In this document: piece by piece, positions 11,915 through 21,866 of the stretch
How the letters are laid out: the number at the start of each line of letters is the position of its first letter
How positions within the stretch are numbered: position 1 is the first letter of the stretch
Origin: Moraxella nonliquefaciens
GTDB taxonomy: Bacteria; Pseudomonadota; Gammaproteobacteria; Pseudomonadales; Moraxellaceae
Length of the DNA stretch: 64,000 nt
Direction: 5' to 3'
NCBI RefSeq assembly: GCF_001679005.1
Contig: NZ_LXTW01000023.1
Coordinates: 76,206 to 140,205, forward strand
The notes under the pieces: model-generated
What the model was told of the DNA's origin: nothing
Seen by the model: the letters and a program-made list of their open reading frames with translations, nothing else
Databases searched by the model: none
Translations under genes and position numbers: made by a program

Positions 11915-14131
11915 TCACTCATCCGCTCTTTTGACATCCATCCCTACCACATTTAAAAATCCCTTTGGTAATGCTCTGCCACGTCCTGACCGTTTACCCT
12001 TATAATTTGCCCAGTCGTTAGGTTTTAGCGTAAGCGTGCGTTTATTGGTGTGTATGATAAGATTGTCCGTATCGGTCAAGGCAGATACCGCTACCAGTGT
12101 TTCGTTGTCTTTTAGGTTCATGAGTTTATTGCCTTTGCCCTTGGCTAATATGGGCAATTCATCACGGTCAAAGACAAGCAGATTACCGCCACTACTTACC
12201 ACTGCAATGTGTGTGGCACTGCCCACGGCAACAAAAGCCAATAGGTGTGCCAGACCCAGATTGACCACCGCTTTACCTGCTTTTTGGCTTGTGTCTAGTC
12301 CTTTGGTGTCGGTGATAAAACCATAGCCTTGATTACTGGCTAGGATGATGGGATATTGCCCAAATAGAGCTTGTTCAATTTTTACGCCATTTGCCAAATT
12401 AAGCATACTGCTGATCGGCTCACCCTGTCCACGAGCCGATGGTAGGCTTGCTGTATCTAGCCCATAGCTGCGTCCCATATTGTCAAGGACGATGAGTCGC
12501 TCGCCCGTCTTGCCAAGGGCGTGCGTGGCGTATTCATCGCCTGTACGATAGTTTAGGGCGACAGGGTCAATCTCATGTCCTTTTGCCATACGAATCCAGC
12601 CTGCTTTTGAGATGATGACAGTTACATTTTCACTGGGTGTTAGTTCAGATGCCTTGATGGGGGCAGATTCTTCACGTACCACAATGGGTGATTTTCTTTT
12701 GTCACCGTGTATTTTCATCTCAGAGGTCAGCTCATCGATGAGTAGGTTTGTTAGGCTGTCTGGATTGTTGATTTGTTCATTGATGATGGCTTGTTCTTTT
12801 GTCAGTTCATCTCGTTCGGCATTGAGTTCAACCTCTTCTAATTTGGCCAATTGGCGAAGTTTGATATCAAGGATGGCATCCGCTTGGATGTCAGACAGTC
12901 CATAACTGCCCATCAATACCGCTTTGGGGTCATCTTCATTACGAATGATGTGGATAATCTCATCAATGTGCAAATACGCAACAAGCAAACCTGCTAAGAT
13001 GTGCAAGCGTTTATCAATCTTGTCAAGGCGGTTTTGTAGTCGTCTTAGCACCACCGTACGCCGCCATACAAGCCATTCAGATAGGATTTGTTTTAGGTTT
13101 TTGACCTCAGGCTTGCCATTTAGTCCGATCATGTTCATATTGACCCGATAGGACGTCTGTAAATCGGTTGTGGCAAAAAGATGTGTCATGATTTTATCAA
13201 TATCAATCTTACCACGCTTAAATTCAATGACAATACGGCAAGCATTTTCATGGTCGGATTCATCGGTGATGTCATTGATCCATGGCAATTTTTTGTCCGT
13301 CATGAGTTTGGCAATCTGTTCAATGATTTTTGAGCCAGAGACTTGATGGGGCAGAGCATCTATAATCACGGTGTTTTTATCTTGCTTGTCAATATGATAA
13401 GTTGCTCGCATTTTGTAATTGCCACGCCCTGTTTGGTACATTTTGATGAGTTCGTCTTTTGGCGTAATAATCTCAGCAGAGGTTGGCAAATCAGGGGCAG
13501 GTATTGTTTTGCACAGCTCGGCTGTGGTGATGTCGGGGTTTTTAAGCAGTTTAATGCACGCTTTGACGGTCTCGGTCAGATTATGAGGGGCGATGTCGGT
13601 TGCCATGCCTACGGCAATGCCTGTTGTGCCATTTAGCAAGATGTTTGGCAGACGAGCAGGCAGTGTGGCAGGTTCATTCATTGTGCCATCAAAGTTGGGA
13701 ACAAAATCCACCGTGCCCTGTCCGAGCTCAGACAATAAGGTGCTGGCGTAACTACTCATCTTAGCTTCGGTATATCGCATGGCAGCAAAGGATTTGGGGT
13801 CGTCAGGGCTTCCCCAGTTGCCTTGTCCTGTAATGAGCGGATAACGATGGCTAAACGGCTGTGCCATAAGCACCATGGCCTCATAACAGGCGGTATCACC
13901 ATGCGGATGGTATTTACCTAGGACATCGCCCACGGTACGGGCGGATTTTTTGGGTTTGGCATGATGACGAAGACCTAATTCATTCATGGCATAGATGATA
14001 CGACGTTGCACAGGTTTTAGGCCGTCAGCAATGTGTGGCAGGGCTCTGTCCATGATGACGTACATGGCATAGTTTAGGTAGGCAGATTCGGTAAATTCAG
14101 CAATGGAGCGAGTGTCAAAATTGGTTGTCAT
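11915..14131 (-). CDS. parC: DNA topoisomerase IV subunit A
   Basis: DNA-cleaving subunit of topoisomerase IV, which decatenates daughter chromosomes. The ATG at 14131 was chosen over an in-frame TTG at 14143 because residue numbers then match E. coli: catalytic Y120 ([10 protein letters not shown]) and E84. It has 738 residues with a C-terminal beta-propeller, and the DTYPS-type GyrA box is absent, which supports ParC over GyrA. Position 80, serine in E. coli, is threonine (HPHGDT). The partner parE is not in the window. No clear Shine-Dalgarno sequence precedes the start. Confidence 0.95.
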   Translation of the reverse strand: MTTNFDTRSIAEFTESAYLNYAMYVIMDRALPHIADGLKPVQRRIIYAMNELGLRHHAKPKKSARTVGDVLGKYHPHGDTACYEAMVLMAQPFSHRYPLITGQGNWGSPDDPKSFAAMRYTEAKMSSYASTLLSELGQGTVDFVPNFDGTMNEPATLPARLPNILLNGTTGIAVGMATDIAPHNLTETVKACIKLLKNPDITTAELCKTIPAPDLPTSAEIITPKDELIKMYQTGRGNYKMRATYHIDKQDKNTVIIDALPHQVSGSKIIEQIAKLMTDKKLPWINDITDESDHENACRIVIEFKRGKIDIDKIMTHLFATTDLQTSYRVNMNMIGLNGKPEVKNLKQILSEWLVWRRTVVLRRLQNRLDKIDKRLHILAGLLVAYLHIDEIIHIIRNEDDPKAVLMGSYGLSDIQADAILDIKLRQLAKLEEVELNAERDELTKEQAIINEQINNPDSLTNLLIDELTSEMKIHGDKRKSPIVVREESAPIKASELTPSENVTVIISKAGWIRMAKGHEIDPVALNYRTGDEYATHALGKTGERLIVLDNMGRSYGLDTASLPSARGQGEPISSMLNLANGVKIEQALFGQYPIILASNQGYGFITDTKGLDTSQKAGKAVVNLGLAHLLAFVAVGSATHIAVVSSGGNLLVFDRDELPILAKGKGNKLMNLKDNETLVAVSALTDTDNLIIHTNKRTLTLKPNDWANYKGKRSGRGRALPKGFLNVVGMDVKRADE

Positions 14132-14212
14132 AGTTTTTGTCAATAAAAATTTGGGCTATTGTAGCAAAATTGGTAATAAATGGCTATTTGTTAGAGATTT
14201 TAAAATGAAGAT

Positions 14213-14240
14213 TACAAGTAATGAAATACAAGTAATGAAA
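14213..14240. repeat. 14-bp perfect tandem repeat between parC and dksA-like gene
   Basis: TACAAGTAATGAAA occurs twice head to tail (14213-14226 and 14227-14240) in the divergent spacer. It may be a leftover of slipped replication or a paired binding site. Confidence 0.7.
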
Positions 14241-14354
14241 ATTGTAAGTTAAATCAAAGTGAGATGCCATCTAAAAATACCCCTATCCAATGCCCAAAAT
14301 TTATGCTAATCTATACCTAAATCTGTATTTTGAACCATCATCTTAGGAGTTGTT

Positions 14355-14678
14355 ATGGATATTAACAAACACAAAACTGACCTGCTTGCCCTAAAAGCAG
14401 AGTATGAAAACCGCATTGATAAGATTACCAATCATCTAGAACACCCCCAAGATGAGCTGGGACATCATTGGGATGACCAAGCTGTCGCCGCCCAACAAAA
14501 CGACATGCGTAAAAATTTACTGGTAGAGGCCCAAGAAAACCTTGCCAAAGTCAATATCGCCTTGTCTTATATTGAAAATGACCAATATGGAGAATGCTCT
14601 GAATGTGGTGAAGAGATACAAGAGGAGCGACTAGATGCGATACCATACGCCACAGAATGTATCAAGCACGCTAAGTGA
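14355..14678 (+). CDS. DksA/TraR-family zinc-finger protein
   Basis: A 107-residue member of the DksA/TraR family, whose members enter the secondary channel of RNA polymerase and cooperate with ppGpp. An N-terminal coiled coil (about 4-75) with acidic tip residues (HHWDDQAVA, 37-45) precedes a zinc finger with C81, C84, C102 and H105. The usual fourth cysteine is therefore a histidine (Cys-x2-Cys-x17-Cys-x2-His). It is shorter than E. coli DksA (151), closer to YbiI/TraR-like forms. AGGAG 7 nt upstream supports the start. Confidence 0.85.
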   Translation: MDINKHKTDLLALKAEYENRIDKITNHLEHPQDELGHHWDDQAVAAQQNDMRKNLLVEAQENLAKVNIALSYIENDQYGECSECGEEIQEERLDAIPYATECIKHAK

Positions 14679-14819
14679 TGCTTTGTGTGTCCGTCAGCCA
14701 GTACGAGTTTTTATTATTTAGCTGTTGCCAAACGTGCAAAATTTGGGTATTATGATTTGGCATGTTATTGCTTTTTTATTTTTACTTTGCCATCACTTTA
14801 ATTTACCAAGAATGTCATT

Positions 14820-15689
14820 ATGAAAAAATCCTGTCTTTTTGTTCTGCCAATGGCGGTTGGTCTGTTCGGTTGTAATCAATAAGCCTCTGCCCCCAAGCCA
14901 AACCCTGCCGATAGTGCCACAACCAGTCATACCGCTCCGACCTCCAACCCTGACAACGACTTACCTGCTGATGCCCCTGTGGTACAGGTGGCGATGACAG
15001 GCACTGATGAGCCTTTTACCTTTAAAGATGAAAGGGGTTCGCTCATGGGGTTGGAGTATGACATCATACAAGCAGTCGGTCAATCCCAAGGGTTTAAGGT
15101 TGAACCTATTATCATCTCACCGAACAACTTACTGTCAGGACTGGACACCAAAAACTATGATTTGGTGATTGCAACGATGGGTCATACCGATGAGCGTGCC
15201 TCCAAATATAGTGTTTCTAAATCTTATTTTTCAACACCGTCAGCGATTATGCATATAAAACCTGATTTGAACATTAATAGTTACAAAGATTTGGCAGGCA
15301 TGAATGTGGCGGTTGGCAGTGGTTCTTACCATGAAAAAGACCTAAACGAGATAGGGACAATCAAGTCTCTTGATGCACTTAACAGTACTTATCTGATGTT
15401 CCAAGGTATGGTACAGGGCAAGTACGATGCCATCGTCCAAGACCAAACCATGCTTCAATATACCGCAAACAAATACCCAGATATTAAGGTTGTGTTATCG
15501 CCGTATTATCCCAATCTGGCCGATAATAGAGATGATGTTGTTATGATTATGCACAAAGACAACACCGAGCTGCTTGAAAAAGTCAATCAAGGCATTGATG
15601 AAATCAAAGCCAATGGCAAACTTGATGAGATTTCTCAAAAATGGCTTGGCACATCCACACAAGATAATGTAAAAGATGGTGTAAAATAA
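14820..15689 (+). pseudogene. Amino-acid ABC transporter solute-binding lipoprotein, interrupted by an in-frame TAA
   Basis: The reading frame begins at 14820 with a lipoprotein signal ending in GLFGC-Asn-Gln, and is then broken by TAA at codon 21 (14880-14882). The same frame continues without further defect to 15689 with a Ser/Pro/Ala linker and a complete family 3 periplasmic binding domain (EPFTFKDERGSLMGLEYDI at the start, NGKLDEISQKWLG at the end). Two residues after the lipobox cysteine is an unlikely place for a natural end. Reinitiation, for instance at the GTG at 14979, would give a cytoplasmic protein without a signal. It could be a true pseudogene, a switchable allele or a base-calling error. 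Confidence 0.85.
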
Positions 15690-15744
15690 TGACTAAATAA
15701 TATCATCTGACAAATACGTCATCTGATAAACACGCTAAGCCATC

Positions 15745-15776
15745 AAAAAACGGTTCATCTGATTGAACCGTTTTTT
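15745..15776. terminator. Bidirectional terminator between solute-binding gene and relA
   Basis: Perfect 13-bp stem AAAAAACGGTTCA / TGAACCGTTTTTT with a 6-nt loop. A-run and T-run make it usable from both convergent genes. Confidence 0.9.
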
Positions 15777-15801
15777 GTGTCAAATGTCTCATGATTAAAC
15801 C

Positions 15802-18168
15802 CTAACTCATGCTTCGCCTTGCCTTGACCACGTTTGGCTGTTGTTCTATTTTGGCAAGCAGGCGAGATAAATGTTCAATGCCTGCCACCTCCACAAAGAA
15901 TCTCATCTGTGCATCCATGCCATCATCAAATACCGTCTCGGCACGTTGAATGTTGACTTTCTCACGGTCAATGACATTAAACAAATCTCGCAGCAGTCCG
16001 CTGGTAGCGTGAGCATCTACGACGATACAAACAGGTTGATACCGTCCAAACTCAGCTTGCCAATTGGCACAAACGACCCGTTCGGGCTCTTTTTGACTAA
16101 GTCGTACCAGCTCCATGCAGTCGCTACTGTGGATACTTACCCCATTCATGAGCGTGATAAAGCCTGTGATGGGTTCGCCATGCACAGGATTGCAACATTT
16201 GGCAAGGTGTATTTTTACATTGTCCAATCCATGCACATCAATCTTGTACTTGTTGGGGCGAGTTTGGGGCTTAGACTCAATGTGTGTCTCGCTGACAGTT
16301 GGCATGCCCAGATTGAAATCTTTGATGATTTTGCCTGAGATTTGGCTAACTCCAATCTCGCCCATGGTAATGCCAAGGCATAACTCATCCTCACTTTTGT
16401 AGCCCAATTCCCGACACAGCCCACCAAAGTCAATCTCTGATACCGTTATGCTCAGTCGCTCCAACTCACGCATTAGTAGAGCTTTGCCAGTTTCAATATT
16501 TTTATCACGGTCTTGTTTATTAAACCACTGACGTAGTTTGGCTTTGGCACGACTGGTGTGAATGTAGCCTAGTGATGAAACAAGCCAATCACGGTTAGGT
16601 TCTCGGCTTGATTTGGTGATAATCTCTACCTGATCGCCTGTTTTGGGTTGATGAGTCAGTGGCACATAACGTCCATTTACCCTTGCTCCTTGGGCACGAT
16701 TACCAACCTCGGTATGCACATGGTAGGCAAAGTCAAGCACAGTCGCCCCTTTGGGCATTTCGGTGATGTCACCATCTCGGCTAAATACATAGATTTGTTG
16801 GACATTATCAAGTTTATCTAATTCTATCTCATCGCTCTCGCTTTTATCTGTGCCTAAAAGCTGTCTTAGTGAGCTGATTTTGGCGGTGAGATAGTCATCT
16901 GTTTTATTGCCCTTTAAACCCTCCTTATAATTGACGTGCGATGCCTTACCAAGTTCAGCTTCAAAGTGCATATCAAAGGTACGAATCTGAACTTCTAGTG
17001 TGCGATGTTGGGCGATGACGACTGTGTGTAGCGATTTGTAGCCGTTGGGTTTTGGATTGGTGATATAATCATCAAACTGCTCAGGAACATGTCGCCACAG
17101 CCCATGTACCACACCTAGGGTGTGATAGCATTCGGCGTTGGTGTTTACCAGTACCCGTAAGGCTCTGATGTCATAGAGCTGGTCAAAAGATAAGTTTTTC
17201 TTGACCATCTTGCGATAGATAGAATAGATGTGTTTGACACGCCCTGAGACCTCACATGTGATGCCAACTTTGACCAATTCATCGGTAAGTTTTTGTTTGA
17301 CTTGTTCTATATATTGTTCTCGTTCGCTACGTTTTTGGGCAAGTAAGCTGGCAATGCTTTTATATTCATCAGGGGCAAGATAGCGAAAGGCCAAATCTTC
17401 TAGCTCCCATTTTAGCTGAGCGATGGATAAGCGATGAGCCAGTGGGGCGTAAATGGTCATAATCTCACGAGCTACTCGCTTTTGGCGGTCAGCTGTGGCA
17501 AAGGACAGCTCACGCATGGCAAAAGTGCGTTCAGCCAGTTTGATGAGTACCGCACGCACGTCGTTGGTGGTGCTAATGAGCATGCTATAAATCGTGGATA
17601 ACTGTTCACGGTTGTTGTTTTCAAAATAATCTTCAAGCCGTTTGTTGCCCTCTATTGTCTCCGACAGACGTCCCATGGCAAGCGTATCTTCGATGAGATG
17701 GGCGATGTCTGCCCCAAACTCATGGGTGATGGTATCCATGCCAATGAGTTCACGCCGTACCGAGCGATAGAGCATGGCAGCAACCAAAGCATTCTCATTT
17801 TGGAACAGATATGCCAAAATGTCCGCCATACCAATGCCTGTTACATAGGCTCCTGAGCGAGAGTTATGGGGTTTGGATGATTGTATTTGTACGAACTGGC
17901 AGGCCTTTTTGAGTAGAGGCAACTCATCTTTGCCGATACGTTGAGCGACATTGGATAGCCATTTATCAATGTCAATATCACTCTCGCTAATTTTGTCAGG
18001 GGTGTCGGTCACATGGCTATGGTCATGGGTGGTGATGAGTTTTTGGCTGTGAAGTTGTGCCTTAAAATCAGGGTGTAATTGATCTGCCACAAGGCTTGCT
18101 GCCAAACTTGCACTATCACCTGAGTCTTTGCCTGTCAGCAGGGGCAAGCTGTCTCTAATCTGTACCAC
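15802..18168 (-). CDS. relA: RelA-type (p)ppGpp synthetase
   Basis: Ribosome-associated GTP pyrophosphokinase of the stringent response, 788 residues. Domains in order: degenerate HD region (about 80-220; the HDxxED hydrolase motif is missing, with LYRSVRREL in its place), synthetase (about 270-400, with GRVKHIYSIYRKM, NPKPNGYKSLHTVV and EVQIRT), TGS (about 440-500, VFSRDGDITEMPKGATVLDFAYHVH), then helical, zinc-finger (KCCNPVHGE) and ACT parts. The missing hydrolase motif makes it RelA rather than SpoT. The GTG start has AAGGA 6 nt upstream and gives MVQIR, like E. coli MVAVR. Confidence 0.94.
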   Translation of the reverse strand: MVQIRDSLPLLTGKDSGDSASLAASLVADQLHPDFKAQLHSQKLITTHDHSHVTDTPDKISESDIDIDKWLSNVAQRIGKDELPLLKKACQFVQIQSSKPHNSRSGAYVTGIGMADILAYLFQNENALVAAMLYRSVRRELIGMDTITHEFGADIAHLIEDTLAMGRLSETIEGNKRLEDYFENNNREQLSTIYSMLISTTNDVRAVLIKLAERTFAMRELSFATADRQKRVAREIMTIYAPLAHRLSIAQLKWELEDLAFRYLAPDEYKSIASLLAQKRSEREQYIEQVKQKLTDELVKVGITCEVSGRVKHIYSIYRKMVKKNLSFDQLYDIRALRVLVNTNAECYHTLGVVHGLWRHVPEQFDDYITNPKPNGYKSLHTVVIAQHRTLEVQIRTFDMHFEAELGKASHVNYKEGLKGNKTDDYLTAKISSLRQLLGTDKSESDEIELDKLDNVQQIYVFSRDGDITEMPKGATVLDFAYHVHTEVGNRAQGARVNGRYVPLTHQPKTGDQVEIITKSSREPNRDWLVSSLGYIHTSRAKAKLRQWFNKQDRDKNIETGKALLMRELERLSITVSEIDFGGLCRELGYKSEDELCLGITMGEIGVSQISGKIIKDFNLGMPTVSETHIESKPQTRPNKYKIDVHGLDNVKIHLAKCCNPVHGEPITGFITLMNGVSIHSSDCMELVRLSQKEPERVVCANWQAEFGRYQPVCIVVDAHATSGLLRDLFNVIDREKVNIQRAETVFDDGMDAQMRFFVEVAGIEHLSRLLAKIEQQPNVVKARRSMS

Positions 18169-18358
18169 GTCATATCCTTTAATTTAAACTTTCAATCACT
18201 AAAACCACTTTAATCACTTAAACATAAAATATCCAAGGCATGCCCACCATACCGATAACAAAGGCAGGCATGTTCTATTATTGCATTTTTGGGACATTTT
18301 TAAAAGCCAAAAACTTCTCAAATTTGCCAAAAATTACCGCCCAATTTAGCAAAAACTG
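18169..18358. other. relA-helicase divergent spacer, left part
   Basis: AT-rich, non-coding. relA must start transcription from here, but no convincing -35/-10 pair was found by eye. Confidence 0.4.
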
Positions 18359-18367
18359 TGGTATAAT
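18359..18367 (+). promoter_or_regulatory. Extended -10 promoter upstream of the DEAD-box helicase
   Basis: TGGTATAAT with TATAAT at 18362-18367. If used, it would start a transcript with a leader of almost 500 nt. Confidence 0.5.
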
Positions 18368-18373
18368 TTCTCT

Positions 18374-18868
18374 CTTTGGTAAATAATTTGCCAAATTATC
18401 GCTGAGCCTGCTTATTTTATTAACATTTTTAAAGTATTTTTAAGTAAGCACGCCACATCGTAGGCTGGGACGGTCATTATCGTTCAATGTGTTTAAGAGC
18501 GGGTTAAGTTCGTTTTATACTTCTGGGCGTTTGGATGTTTGTCATTGAGTTTTTTAATGACAAATATATCAAAAAAATGCAAATTGCCATTATTTATTTT
18601 TATCTAAAATGGCACGTCTAAAATGACTTCTGTGTACTTCTTATTATCATGATTGCTGATTTTGTCAATGCTTGCTTTTGTTCATAAAAAGCAAACCAAA
18701 GATAAACTGTCGGTAAAATAGATTGTCTTCGATGCTTTTGTAAAATATGATTGAAACTGGCAGGGAATGTCCTTTGCCATTTGGATGGTTATTTTTAAAA
18801 CTCCCAATCATGTTTACTAGGTCAGCGATTATTATAAACATCAGACATTTTAGACATTAAGGTTATTT
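18374..18868 (+). promoter_or_regulatory. Long untranslated leader of the DEAD-box helicase (or unannotated small RNA)
   Basis: About 495 nt lie between the likely start and the helicase ATG. No protein-like frame was found. Its first 150 nt are more GC-rich than the flanks (around 18448-18535, including GTAGGCTGGGACGG), and GTCATT/AATGAC (about 18540-18560) can pair. Long leaders that mediate cold or autogenous control are known for other RNA helicases and cold-shock genes. No known RNA family was recognised here. Confidence 0.4.
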
Positions 18869-20689
18869 ATGACAACCCAACCCCCCCAAGATTCTATCCA
18901 AGATTTCGCTCCTAAAATTTACGCAGTTGCTGAACAAAAAGAGCAAAACACCCAAGATGGTTTAACTTTTGAGCAGTTACAACTTGCCAAACCCATCTTA
19001 AAAGCCCTTGCCAAATCAGGCTACACCACACCCACACCCATTCAGGCAGGTGCTATCCCTCATGCCATTGACGGTCGTGATTTACTGCTGTCTGCCCAAA
19101 CAGGCTCAGGTAAGACCGCTGCTTTTGTTTTGCCGATTTTGCATAAACTGGCACAGCCCAAACCTGCTGACAAATCAAGCGAATTTAGCCAAAAATCACA
19201 TGACCGTCATCAAAAGATTGCCATCAAAGCCTTAATACTCACCCCCACACGAGAGCTTGCCATGCAGGTGCAAGATAATGTGCGTAAATATGGCAGTCAG
19301 ATGCAGGGGGTATTTAGTGTGCCACTGGTTGGTGGTGCTCCTTATGGTGGGCAGATTCGTGCCTTGCGTAAAGGTGTGCAGATTGTCATCGCCACACCCG
19401 GTCGCCTAATTGACCACATGAATGATGGACGTGTGGATTTGTCCGAGCTTGACACGCTGATATTAGATGAAGCTGACCGTATGCTTGATATGGGTTTTGC
19501 CGATGACATCAAGACCATTTTACAGGCTGCCCCAAGCCAACGCCAAACGATAATGTCATCAGCGACATGGGATGGGGCGGTTGGTAAGATTGCTGAGAGT
19601 TTTACCGTCAATGCTGAGCGTGTCTCCATCAAGGTTGAGTCAGCTCATATTGATGAGAGTGTGTATTTTTGTGATGATTTTCACCATAAAAATAATATTT
19701 TGATTGAATTGCTAAGCAATGCTGATATCAACCAAGCGGTGATTTTTACCGCAACCAAACGCAGTACCGAACAGCTTGCCTCATCACTGACCGAGGCGGG
19801 GTTGTCGGCTCGCTATTTGCATGGTGATTTGCCCCAAGGTAAGCGTAATCGCATCATCAGTGATGTCAAATCAGGTAAGTGCAACTTTTTGATTGCTACT
19901 GATGTCGCTGCTCGTGGCATTGATATCTCTGCCATCAGCCATGTTGTGAACTATGATTTGCCACGTCAAGTAGAGGATTATGTGCACCGCATTGGTCGCT
20001 GTGGGCGAGCGGGGCGTACAGGGGTTGCCATGAACCTATGTAGCATGGATGACAGACGTCAGCTTGGGCATATCAATCGCTATTTGGGTCGTGAAATGAA
20101 AGAAGAGGTGGTTGTGGGGCTAGAACCCAAACGTTCTGCTCCAAACACCAAAAACAAAGATGGCAGACGTGATGGGCGTGGCAGACGTGGCGAACGTTAT
20201 GGACGCTCTTTAAACCGTGATAAACAAAGCCATGACAAACATAACCATGGTAGAAGTTATGACAGACAAACCGCCAAATCAAATCATGAACGCCAATACC
20301 ATGGACAGCGGTATGAGCGTGGTGAGCGTGGGCGTGATGAACGTTTTGCCAAGCCTTATCAAGAGCGTTTTGCCAATACAGCAGACAGACGCACTCACCA
20401 AGACACAAATTATTACCAAGATAAACCCAAATCTTTTGGTGACACTCGTCAAAGCAATCGTGAAAACCATAGCCGTGAATTTGGATATCGTGATGGTCAG
20501 CATTACAAAGGTGAGCGTACATGGCGTGATGACAAATACAAAGATGACAAACACAAAGATGGTAGACAGATGGCAAGATTTGATAGTAAAGATGGTGCCA
20601 AAAAGCCTTACAAAAAACGAGCAACCGAAGAAGTATTTTTTGCCAAACGCCAAGACAAAAAAGCCAAACGCAAATTTGGCGAGCTGTGA
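18869..20689 (+). CDS. DEAD-box ATP-dependent RNA helicase with long basic tail
   Basis: 606 residues. The N-terminal half carries all helicase motifs: GYTTPTPIQ (Q motif), AQTGSGKT (I), PTRELAMQ (Ia), TPGRLID (Ib), DEAD in LDEADRMLD (II), SSAT (III), ATDVAARGIDI (V) and HRIGRCGRAGR (VI). From about residue 415 a roughly 190-residue tail is rich in Arg, Gly, Asp, His, Tyr and Lys (RRDGRGRRGERYG and the like), typical of RNA-binding tails in RhlE/DeaD-type helicases. The likely role is in ribosome assembly or RNA decay. RhlE, SrmB or DeaD cannot be separated safely. It has a long leader and a strong terminator. Confidence 0.93.
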   Translation: MTTQPPQDSIQDFAPKIYAVAEQKEQNTQDGLTFEQLQLAKPILKALAKSGYTTPTPIQAGAIPHAIDGRDLLLSAQTGSGKTAAFVLPILHKLAQPKPADKSSEFSQKSHDRHQKIAIKALILTPTRELAMQVQDNVRKYGSQMQGVFSVPLVGGAPYGGQIRALRKGVQIVIATPGRLIDHMNDGRVDLSELDTLILDEADRMLDMGFADDIKTILQAAPSQRQTIMSSATWDGAVGKIAESFTVNAERVSIKVESAHIDESVYFCDDFHHKNNILIELLSNADINQAVIFTATKRSTEQLASSLTEAGLSARYLHGDLPQGKRNRIISDVKSGKCNFLIATDVAARGIDISAISHVVNYDLPRQVEDYVHRIGRCGRAGRTGVAMNLCSMDDRRQLGHINRYLGREMKEEVVVGLEPKRSAPNTKNKDGRRDGRGRRGERYGRSLNRDKQSHDKHNHGRSYDRQTAKSNHERQYHGQRYERGERGRDERFAKPYQERFANTADRRTHQDTNYYQDKPKSFGDTRQSNRENHSREFGYRDGQHYKGERTWRDDKYKDDKHKDGRQMARFDSKDGAKKPYKKRATEEVFFAKRQDKKAKRKFGEL

Positions 20690-20708
20690 TTTTTGCTGAA
20701 TTAACCAT

Positions 20709-20742
20709 AAAAACCCATTGATAAAATGGGTTTTTTGTTTTT
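20709..20742 (+). terminator. Terminator of the helicase gene (copy 1 of a repeated terminator)
   Basis: AAAAACCCATT (20709-20719) / AATGGGTTTTT (20725-20735) with a 5-nt loop and a long T tract. It is almost the same as the element at 21867-21898. Confidence 0.88.
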
Positions 20743-20787
20743 TTTGGTGTTATACTAAAATAAAACACAAAATAACAAGGATAAATC

Positions 20788-21840
20788 ATGAATGCTCGCC
20801 TCTACCCCATGCGTCCTAAGCAAATAAAAAATCAGCTATCTGTTACCATTAATGGTATTGTCAATATCACGATGGCGTGTTTGGCTCTTGTGCTGACTTG
20901 GTTCAAAGATAAGCTGTTGTGGTGGGAGCATGCTGGTATTCTTATTGTGGTGGGTGCGAGCGTTTATTTGTTGGCACGGGCGTATTTTAAGCCCAAATTT
21001 GCCGACACTTCTTTAATCATAGACGCAGAGGGCATTTGTACCAATAAGGATTTTTTAAATAAATTGCCTAATTATGCCCCTATTGCTTGGCACGAAATTG
21101 ACAAAATAGAAATCACTGAAAATCTACCACAAGCCATGATGGGTAAGCCACTTGCCAAACTCAATCCCCATTTGAGTAAATATAATAAAACCCTCATCAT
21201 TTATGGTATTCAAAAAGACAAATTTGGCGACATCAAAAAGCGACTGATTATCGAAGATGGTGTGTGGCAAATTGATGATGTTGATGAATTGGTGAGGCTA
21301 TTTCATTCATTGGGTTTTCCTGTTTGTCATATTGATAATCAAGATTATATAAAAGCGTATGTCCCAATGGGCGTAGATTTGGGTAAGCGGGCAGGGCATT
21401 TGGCGTATTCGTCTTTTTTCTTATTTGTCATCATGTTGGGATTGGTGCATTTTGATAAATTCATTACCCTAGAATTTGGATATATAGATAAAGTGTTTTT
21501 TGGGGTGGCAATCGTGGTATTTTTGGTGGGGGCTTATTATCTTTATGGTGAAAATAAAGCATTAAAAGGCATGATTTCGCTCATATTATTTGTGCCGATG
21601 ATGACTTTGTTTTTGTTTTTTGCCACGCTGCTTTTATCGCCACTCGTGGCAAAAACTCAAACGGTGGATTTTGAATTTCGGGGTGGAAAATGGCAAACAA
21701 CTTATCGCCAAATGCCCTTAGAGGTCAGTTGTCATAAAAATAAGGATAATATTCATGCAGACGGCAAAGTTAATATCATGGATACGCTGGGTATGATAAG
21801 AATGGATTTGACCCAACTGGAAAAATTATGCAAAAAATGA
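20788..21840 (+). CDS. Membrane protein of unknown function
   Basis: 350 residues, family not recognised. Predicted membrane segments lie at about 20-38, 48-66, 203-220, 230-250 and 258-284. Between the second and third is a soluble domain of about 135 residues (70-205) whose strand-rich pattern (TSLIIDAEGI, APIAWHEIDKIEI, TLIIYGI) resembles PH-like domains of small bacterial membrane proteins, an impression only. The C-terminal tail (about 290-350) is hydrophilic and outside the membrane. A weak AAGGA ribosome-binding site precedes the ATG. It is monocistronic between two near-identical terminators and looks more AT-rich than its neighbours. Confidence 0.75.
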   Translation: MNARLYPMRPKQIKNQLSVTINGIVNITMACLALVLTWFKDKLLWWEHAGILIVVGASVYLLARAYFKPKFADTSLIIDAEGICTNKDFLNKLPNYAPIAWHEIDKIEITENLPQAMMGKPLAKLNPHLSKYNKTLIIYGIQKDKFGDIKKRLIIEDGVWQIDDVDELVRLFHSLGFPVCHIDNQDYIKAYVPMGVDLGKRAGHLAYSSFFLFVIMLGLVHFDKFITLEFGYIDKVFFGVAIVVFLVGAYYLYGENKALKGMISLILFVPMMTLFLFFATLLLSPLVAKTQTVDFEFRGGKWQTTYRQMPLEVSCHKNKDNIHADGKVNIMDTLGMIRMDLTQLEKLCKK

Positions 21841-21866
21841 GGCGGATATTGATGGGGGCATAAGAT

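Noticed and set aside
13880..13910. Quinolone-resistance mutation in ParC
   Set aside because: Thr80 is seen, but without the wild-type sequence of the species it cannot be called a mutation.
18374..18868. CsrB-type regulatory RNA
   Set aside because: No series of GGA-loop hairpins was seen in the region.
20073..20789. His/Cys-rich 238-residue frame on the minus strand
   Set aside because: It is the shadow of the Arg/Asp/His-rich tail of the DEAD-box helicase; it has no ribosome-binding site and resembles no family.
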